Assembly (NCBI RefSeq): GCF_030272615.1
Contig: NC_081409.1
Coordinates: 203,607,949 to 203,671,948 of the forward strand
Direction of reading: 5' to 3'
DNA length: 64,000 bases
From: Cryptomeria japonica
Taxonomy: Eukaryota; Streptophyta; Pinopsida; Cupressales; Cupressaceae
Below, piece by piece: positions 57,567 to 64,000 of this stretch. The notes under the pieces were generated by a model. The model ran no database searches, had not been told where the DNA came from, and saw only the letters and a list, made by a program, of their open reading frames with translations. The translations under genes were made by a program, and so were the position numbers. Numbering within the stretch: the first letter of the stretch is position 1; each line of letters starts with the position of its first letter.

Positions 57567-59118
57567 CATTTGAAAATTAAAAGTTAAAACTTTAAAAATA
57601 CGAAGTAAAATAAATATATACATCTCTCATAACATTATCGATTAGCTTGTTGTTATGTGTAAACATAAACTCTAAATAAGAGTATATCTTGGTGAGGATG
57701 ACACAAAATTGCAGTTATGAACCATCAACTAAGTAAAGTGCAACAAAGATATTGCATGTTGTGTTTTTCCATCCAGGAACCAAGGGATGATATATAGGAC
57801 AATTAATCCTCATAGGACAATTATATCCTAAAGAGGAGAACAATTTAATGCCCTAACTACAAGCTACAAATTTGACATCATGTTTGTGACAATTATGTTG
57901 TTTATGCAAGTTTTGAAGGTGGGGGGAGTCTATAGCAAAAACTTGAATTGAGTTGGCACTAATGCATAAAAGCAAGTGCAATGGCTTTGCCACAATAATT
58001 TTAGCCGACATTATCAAGTGAAGTTAAGTGTTGTAACTTGTAGAGATATGTTAGGTTGGGGTTTGTCCAAGGCAATGACAACATTGAACCAGTGATTATC
58101 TCAAGACATCTACAAAGATTGCATAAGCTCTTGTTTAGAAATTAGTCTAAAGAAATCTTGATCGATAAGCTAATTAGATTCTGAGTTAATTTGACATCAT
58201 GATATACCACATTATGAAGCAATTGTTCTAGAAACTGTGCAGATGTGAATGTATGGACATTATGGACATTATGGACATTTTGGACATTTTGGACATTGTG
58301 TTTGAGACATTCAATGTCAACATCAGCACTAAAGTAATTGAGGAAATTTAGAAGTGGTTTGAGTGAAAAGTGGAAACAATTATGCCAAGACAAGTACTAA
58401 ACGTTAAATCATAAGCAAAAAAGCAAATTAATAAAATAAAGTAAACTCACACCGAAACAAAGGAGAGACAAGATTTTTGAAGTGAACAATCTGTTTTATG
58501 GAAGAAAACCCCATGCGTGTTAATGAAGATGACAACTTGAAATTGTACAATAGCTTACAATGCCTACTATCTTTCCACTACATAAATTATGGTAGCTTTC
58601 AAGATAATAAGATAACTTAAGTACTACCATAAAGAAAAGGGATGGAGAATCTCTATTTTGTAGAGGTGTAAAGAGGAGTTAGGCATGTAATCCCAAGCCT
58701 CTAGATTTGCTATTTAACATTAGTGTGTGCTGATTTGTCCTATTACTTATTACAAGAGGATTACTTAAAACAGGTAGGATGGTGAGTACATCTTGGGGGT
58801 TTATTGAAGCATGTTATGCGATGTATATGCCTCTATGCTATCTTCATTGTGTAGATATTAGAGCATGATATAATGAGTGCATTGCACTTTGATAAAGCTT
58901 TGTGGTGATTCTCTTCCTATAAAAGATGATAATTAGGTCACAACCTAGCCAGTATGCCAACATGTTGTATGGAAAGGGCACATTTTCAACTTTACCTTAT
59001 ACTCTCTTTGTATTGCTCATTATATTCTTAAAATACTTATTTTGGCTTTGTTAAACTTTGTGTTAGAGAGAGCACTTAAATCTTTGTAAGATGACAAAGA
59101 TCAACATGATGTGTTTGT
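57567..59118 (+). other. NFU intron, AT-rich, no gene recognised
   Basis: Mostly unique-looking intronic sequence. One nine-base tandem repeat (TGGACATTA/T, five copies) at about 58255-58302. No coding domain or element ends. Confidence 0.55.
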
Positions 59119-59290
59119 TATTGCTCGTCTTTATCAACAACACTGTCTCCAAGATAGTCACTATTTACCATACATAATACTTAGGTGATTTTTAGTTAAA
59201 TATATATGACTAGCACTTGATAATATTTGTCTTGGTCAGCTCTTGGTCAGCCCAATTCAAATTTATTTTGTTTTTGGTGAGGACATGATA
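59119..59290 (-). repeat. Truncated gypsy 3' LTR
   Basis: In minus sense starts TATCATGTCCTCACC right after a polypurine-like GGGAAGGGCAGAC. It matches 62930-63087 (start TGTCGTGTCCTCGCC) over about 160 bp, then diverges. An 11-bp duplication (CTTGGTCAG) is unique to this copy. Confidence 0.7.
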
Positions 59291-59502
59291 GTCTGCCCTT
59301 CCCAAAATTGCTTGTCCTCAAGCAATAGTGGAATGATTATGGAGTCTGGTTCATAACCTTTTGCTGCGCTACTCTGATTATCACAAGTTGCTAATTCGAA
59401 CAACTTAACCAAGGTGTTGAAATTTAAGGGCAAGTTTTCTCTCATCTTTCTTTTCCCATCACTTGAAAATGTAAAGGATTGATTTGGATTGACCCAACGC
59501 AT
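59265..59502 (-). pseudogene. Ty3/gypsy pol C-terminal fragment
   Basis: The minus strand ends NLPLNFNTLVKLFELATC...LLLEDKQFWEGQTIMSSPKTK. The LEDK-type ending just before the LTR resembles the C-terminus of plant gypsy polyproteins. Too short for firm placement; no RT or integrase nearby. Confidence 0.45.
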
Positions 59503-59833
59503 ATTGGATACCTCTTTGTGTTAACACAAGAACTTACCATATATTAAGATGAGGATTAGAAGCATGACACAATCTATGACCTCAAATGCAATAAGTTCAT
59601 AACTTTTTGGTTCACTCTAGTTATTCTTATATTCTAGATCAACCAAAATATAATACATGCTGGAAACACATTAAGTATGAGCCAAACACAGAGCATACAC
59701 ATAAAAACATGAAGCATACACATTAATATATGCAGACATGAAGCATACACGCGAATACATGCATTGTTAGATCCTTCTTATTGACTAGAATGCATTCATT
59801 GATTCATCTTTACCTTAAAGATGGCAAGATCAA

Positions 59834-59846
59834 GGCTTTGATACCA
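59834..59846 (-). promoter_or_regulatory. PBS (initiator Met tRNA type)
   Basis: The minus strand reads TGGTATCAAAGCC, two bases after the LTR end at 59849. One base differs from TGGTATCAGAGCC. It fixes the orientation of the adjacent LTR as minus. Confidence 0.75.
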
Positions 59847-59848
59847 TT

Positions 59849-62653
59849 TATAATGTCCCCTTTTCGGGATTGCCCTAAATCTTTCCCTAAATCACAAATC
59901 TCATTCAAATAAGAAATGTAAGATCATTAGAGGTATAACTTCGCCCTTTTAACAAGATAAACCCTAATTTAAGTCCTGCAAACATATTAAGGTTAGCAAT
60001 CACACAAATGAGTACCAATGCATATAATTATCCATATCCATTAGGCAGATCTAAGTGTAGGAGAGTTTGAATGAAGGAGCATGATAGGATCGGCCCAAAA
60101 CAATCTTCACACTAAGCCGAAGAGTGGACACTCACCCACTTGGCTCTAAGTGGTAGGCACATTGGACATCCAGCATGGAGTGGTCTACCTAGTGGAATGC
60201 TTGTATCTACACCCCCTATCCATGTTTCCTTATTCCATTCTCTTATGACTAGGGTATATGGGATTCATAATACTTTCCCTAACAACCCATCCACATTATG
60301 AAGCCCCTTGGGAGATCATACAAAGCACCTTGAGGCTATCCATCAAGCCTAGGAGCACGGAATGACACCCACCATTCAGCCACCCAGCCCCACTCAGGGT
60401 TGCTGTACTTGAATGGAACCTTGTGCTACTTGCATCCCTCATATGTACATTCTCCCCTCCATAATGGGATAGTTCGTTGTTTTAAGTATTTAGGCATCTT
60501 ACATATGTGTACCCTATTATGCATAGACATCATGATGGCAAGAGTAGCAACATATAAATATATATCAGTAGCAATAAGTTATCTGCATAACTTTTGTACT
60601 TCCTATCAAGTGAAGACAAATAACAATTCAGCTAGATCAGAGTGCCATGTATTATGCATTATACAAAATGCTAGAACAGCGTATAGGTCTATTGTCTAGT
60701 TTAATTAATTCTGAAGCTGTATATCTATTGTTTGATCAAATGTCTCATTTTTTCCTATTCCCCCCAAAGGAAGTGTCTCCTTTCGTAATATCCCCTGCTT
60801 ATATAGGACTAAGAATGCAAGGAATATCGTCAAACACTTAACTAGCAGCCTGCTGTTTGTAAGTCTCAGTCTGTATAACCTGCGTGTTATGCGGTTTTGG
60901 ACTGTAGTATAATACTGCGTGTTATGCAGTCCTTGAAGAATTTCGTCAAACACTTGACATATGACTGAAACAAAAACTTCAGATTTGCTGGTATGAATTA
61001 TCAGACTGATATAATTTCGTGTTATTGACCCCAAAGCACAAATAATGTTTGCAAAGGAATTTTTATATTGTCTAATTCTAAAGCTTATTGCATAAATAAC
61101 TTCCTTTTTCCCTTTCAATGCATATACATGACTTTCAAAGGAGGAATGTGCATCTACAGCCAATAAACATTTTTACAGACATTTTGCATGTGAACTACTA
61201 ACATACATATAAGATCATAAGAAAGCTGCAACTCAATCTCCTTTCTTATATGCAATCAGTACTTACAAATGAACAAGTAAATACTTGGATTCTTGTCTTG
61301 CACACAATGGTAATTTCAGATTAATGGCATTTACATCAGCAACTCAAACCTATGTTTAATGCATTACAAAATTCATAAGAACCTGGTAGGAGGAGTCGCC
61401 CAAGGCTTGAGCTGAAGAAACAAGCAATATCCACCAAATTGAACCTTTCTTGATGCCAAGTTGAATGCTTCTCAATGCCGCCCCTGTTCTGAAGTCTTCA
61501 GACTGATAATAAATTAATACCCAGCTGAATGCCCTTACTTCAGCATCAAGAAGGATCGTAGACCCCTTGCAAGTTGAGCGCTCCAGACAGCACATGAAAT
61601 CGCTGCCCCAAAATGCATAATCAAGTGAAATCGTGGGTTTTTCCCAGCTAGGTTTGTGGTCTGAAACTGTCTGAGTCTGATCTTAGAAATAAAGAAATGA
61701 TATCATCTTCAATCAGCAAATGTTGGAGCAGACTTGATAACCAAGATGTCTTCAATAAATTACCAACTCGAACTGATCTCTAAGTTGCCCTTGCTGCAGA
61801 TGTAACTGTCTGAAAAACAATTAATTACCAGCACTTAAGTCTCCTTTCAACTATCAATCATAATCGTACACTTCTCCAATAACAGCTCTGTCCTCAAATG
61901 AAGATTTTGATGCTCAAACAAGGTGGTTAGAGCAAAATTGTGGGAATGGTAGGTAAAGCTTGATTTGCTTCAGACCTGTTCCATGGCCAGTAAACTCCCA
62001 AATTCCACCTTCAATTGGTCTTCTACTGAAATCGCCTTTCTTTCCCAATGAGAATCAATGCAGCAATATGCCAAATATGGAAGGACTGAAAATACCCCAA
62101 AGATATCAACCATGAAATTCACACGAACTCAATAAACACAATATGAAGAACTGACTTATCCTCCACTCTTAGCTGCAACCCCTCGGAAGGTCTTTCACTC
62201 CCTCAGTTATGCTATCAATGGGAGTTTTTTGTTCCCAAAGACAAATATTCAATACAAATATCAAACAACCGATGCCCAACAATGAGGCTGCCTCCTCTAT
62301 TTATTCTTTTCCTCACACAGGTCGGCCTCCTTCTAGAAGATCCCTTTATCATAAAATAATATTTAATTGATTCTTTCTAGAAGATTCCCCTTAAATAATA
62401 ATAATATTATTTAAGTGAATTTATTATTTAATTGCACTTTAGATAATTAAAATTATCATTATGAATATAAAGTGCAACACACATGACATCATATGTGAGA
62501 ATACATTATCTCACTGAAAATCATATTAAAATGGAATGTGAAGCTACAAGCAACTGCCTAGTCGACCCTCTCATCAACCTTTTGGCCTACAAGGATCAAG
62601 TAATAGGCCAAACTTCTCCGCAGACTGATCCTCATGAAAATGGGGACATTACA
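59849..62653 (-). repeat. Gypsy-type 5' LTR, 2.8 kb (possibly 3.24 kb, to 63087)
   Basis: In minus sense begins TGTAATGTCCCCATTTTC (62653) and ends GGGGACATTATA (59849) before the PBS. The outer flank CCTTT against CCATT near the other end is a weak duplication. Alternatively the LTR begins at 63087 (TGTCGTGTCC), because that sequence recurs as the 3' LTR start at 59290; TGTAATGTCCCC would then be internal. A long related copy in the opposite orientation lies at about 26.9-32.4 kb. Confidence 0.65.
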
Positions 62654-63087
62654 CCTTTTTATATCTTTGTATTTCTAATAGAGATATGCACCTCTTTTGA
62701 AGGATGATGTCCTTTCAAATGAATGTGACCTCCTTTCCTTGATCTCACCCCTCTGTTTTTTGTTTATAATTAATACAAACAATTCTTGTTTTAGACTAAT
62801 CACTACAAATCACATCTCTTAAGGTATATTAATAACAGCAATCTTATAATCGCTGCCATGTAATGTTTTTACACCTTAAATCACTGCATAACTTGTATCG
62901 CTGTGTATTTTTTTATCTGTTTTTGTTACTGATTGTCTTTATCAACAATGCTGCCTTCAAGATAATCACTATTTACCATACATAAAACTTGGGTGCCTTT
63001 TAGTTAAATATTTATGACTAGTGCTTGATAATATTTGTCTTGGTCAGCCTGATTCAAATCTGTTTTGTTTTTGGCGAGGACACGACA

Positions 63088-63651
63088 TTCCAATCATGTA
63101 TCAAGTCAGATTAATCTATGAAGTTTAATGTTTAAGGTTATTGATTCACTTTTTTCTTTGTATTTATTATACTCATTTGTTTTGAATTGTTTATCTCTCT
63201 CTATTTCTTACACTTGCACACATGCACACACATGCATAGTCAAATCTCTCTCTACTTCCCCAGTTTGAAAAGTTAACGATCAAGCATATCTGTATGTACC
63301 TCAATCATCAATCTCTTGATCACACACGTCCAAAACATTACCACAACTTTTACTAAATCCATGTTGATCTTCGTTAATTCATAACAAACTTCAAAATTAA
63401 CTTCTTACAAGTTTGGGCCTCATGTTTTGCAACAATGGAACAAATGGCCTTGACGACAAGCAATATGTGGCTATATTGTCATATTAATTTTTTCCTTCAT
63501 TTGTATATGACAATTAGTGTTGAAGTCGTGATGTAGACTGTAATGTTGATATTATATAAGGCTACTTGTCTTTTATGCATCCTATGAAACGAACAACATT
63601 CTCAAATATATGTCCTTATTGTTTTAAGGGTTTGGCTCTTTTTATTGCCAG
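63088..63651 (+). other. Last part of the NFU giant intron
   Basis: AT-rich, no element recognised. It ends in TTTTTATTGCCAG, the acceptor of the terminal exon. Confidence 0.75.
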
Positions 63652-63720
63652 GTTAAAAGTGTGGAACAAGAAATGGACGTAGATGAGGAGGAAGCAGTAA
63701 CAAGTAGTGCCATAGAGTAG
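63652..63720 (+). CDS. NFU4/5: NFU iron-sulfur scaffold, terminal exon
   Basis: Reads VKSVEQEMDVDEEEAVTSSA-IE and TAG, in phase 0 with the exon at 34747, giving HYVPE-VKSVEQE across a 28.9 kb intron. V-K-x-V-E-Q-E followed by an acidic tail is the usual end of plant NFU4/5-type proteins. It lies beyond the transposon-rich stretch and is not part of any of those elements. Confidence 0.93.
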   Translation, partial: VKSVEQEMDVDEEEAVTSSAIE

Positions 63721-63747
63721 CGAACATTTTGTTCCTTTTATCCATAA

Positions 63748-63813
63748 GTTAAACTGGAACAAGAAATGGACGTAGAGGAGGAAGCGGTAAGAACCAGCTT
63801 GATGGAGTGGTGA
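63748..63813 (+). pseudogene. Tandem copy of the NFU terminal exon
   Basis: Reads VKLEQEMDVEEEAVRTSLME-W then TGA, clearly a copy of the terminal exon 96 bp downstream. It follows CATAA rather than CCAG, so the original acceptor is lost (an AG one base later could shift the frame). It carries a GCG-GTAAGA donor-like site. Flanking CCATAAGTT and GCATAAGTT mark the duplication junctions. It lies in the 3' UTR of the normal transcript. Confidence 0.85.
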
Positions 63814-64000
63814 GCATCTTGGATGATTGCATAAGTTTTTTTTGTATATCTTGTAATCTTAATGATTGATGAGGTTTTCCTGCCTTAGGTTATTTAAAAA
63901 AAAATTCAAATGTAACTATATTTTACTCCATTTTAAAAGAGCAGAATGCCTGCAATTGATGATAGTCTCGGTATTTTTTAATCATGCAAAGTTGATACCA
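63814..64000 (+). other. Probable NFU 3' UTR and downstream
   Basis: T-rich, with TTGTAATCTTAATGATT (a possible far-upstream poly(A) element). No canonical AATAAA is clear. Confidence 0.5.

Larger units (their letters stand above)
34748..63651 (+). other. NFU giant intron (28,904 bp)
   Basis: Runs from GTAATT after the CxxC exon to TTATTGCCAG before the terminal exon; phases 0/0 match. It contains a gypsy LTR with gag remnant, hAT-B with Copia-2 nested in it, an LTR-bounded 3.8 kb element, an LTR-like block, hAT-C and a gypsy LTR with PBS. Giant repeat-filled introns in expressed genes are known in conifers and ginkgo. That it is spliced is inferred from phase and protein continuity. Confidence 0.85.

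Overview
The window looks like part of a very large plant nuclear genome, most likely a gymnosperm (conifer or similar). Evidence: one low-copy plant gene is split by a 28.9 kb intron, and almost everything else is nested transposons of plant type (Ty1/copia, Ty3/gypsy, an L1-like LINE with an RNase H domain, hAT DNA transposons), AT-rich spacer and minisatellites. No bacterial features are present.

The only host gene I recognise is on the + strand: the 3' half of a NifU-like (NFU4/NFU5-type, mitochondrial) iron-sulfur scaffold gene. Exons are at 34345-34448, 34636-34747 and 63652-63720, with GT-AG introns and matching phases; the CxxC motif is in the middle exon. Earlier exons were not found, so 1-34344 is either an upstream giant intron or intergenic. 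The terminal exon is followed by a degenerate tandem copy of itself (63748-63813).

Layout. 1-11021: minisatellites and a decayed minus-strand Ty3/gypsy gag-like reading frame, split by a complete but mutated 6.26 kb LINE (2922-9177, 18-bp target duplication). 11022-17747: complete Ty1/copia element (Copia-1; 5-bp duplication AATGC, near-identical LTRs, defective polyprotein). 17748-26310: decayed spacer, a GCGCCC minisatellite with a 2.4 kb solo LTR in it, a second solo LTR, and pieces of an old minus-strand hAT transposase (hAT-E). 26.9-32.4 kb: an LTR containing a hAT element (hAT-D, 27540-32221) whose nearly open transposase frame is cut by a 1013-bp non-autonomous hAT (hAT-A). 34.3-63.7 kb: the NFU exons and giant intron, holding a gypsy LTR with gag remnant (35.3-37.6 kb), hAT-B (42475-47571) with a rearranged copia element inside (Copia-2), an LTR-bounded 3.8 kb element (47688-51482), an LTR-like block (51.5-53.2 kb), an apparently complete hAT (hAT-C, 53361-57502) with an intact six-exon transposase, and a minus-strand LTR with primer-binding site (59849-62653 or to 63087).

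The most interesting system is the hAT-A/B/C family: one copy with perfect 8-bp target duplication and an intact predicted 705-aa transposase, plus two internally deleted relatives. All carry dense clusters of GACTCG/CGAGTC near both ends, a likely transposase-binding array. Two of the three landed inside transposase coding sequence of a different hAT family (D and its relative F). Also notable: a copia element whose pol region is inverted between correctly oriented LTRs, an hAT intron bordered by a 34-bp direct repeat spanning both splice sites (recent intron gain), and a long hairpin just upstream of the hAT-D transposase start. All calls are by reading alone; no database search was run.
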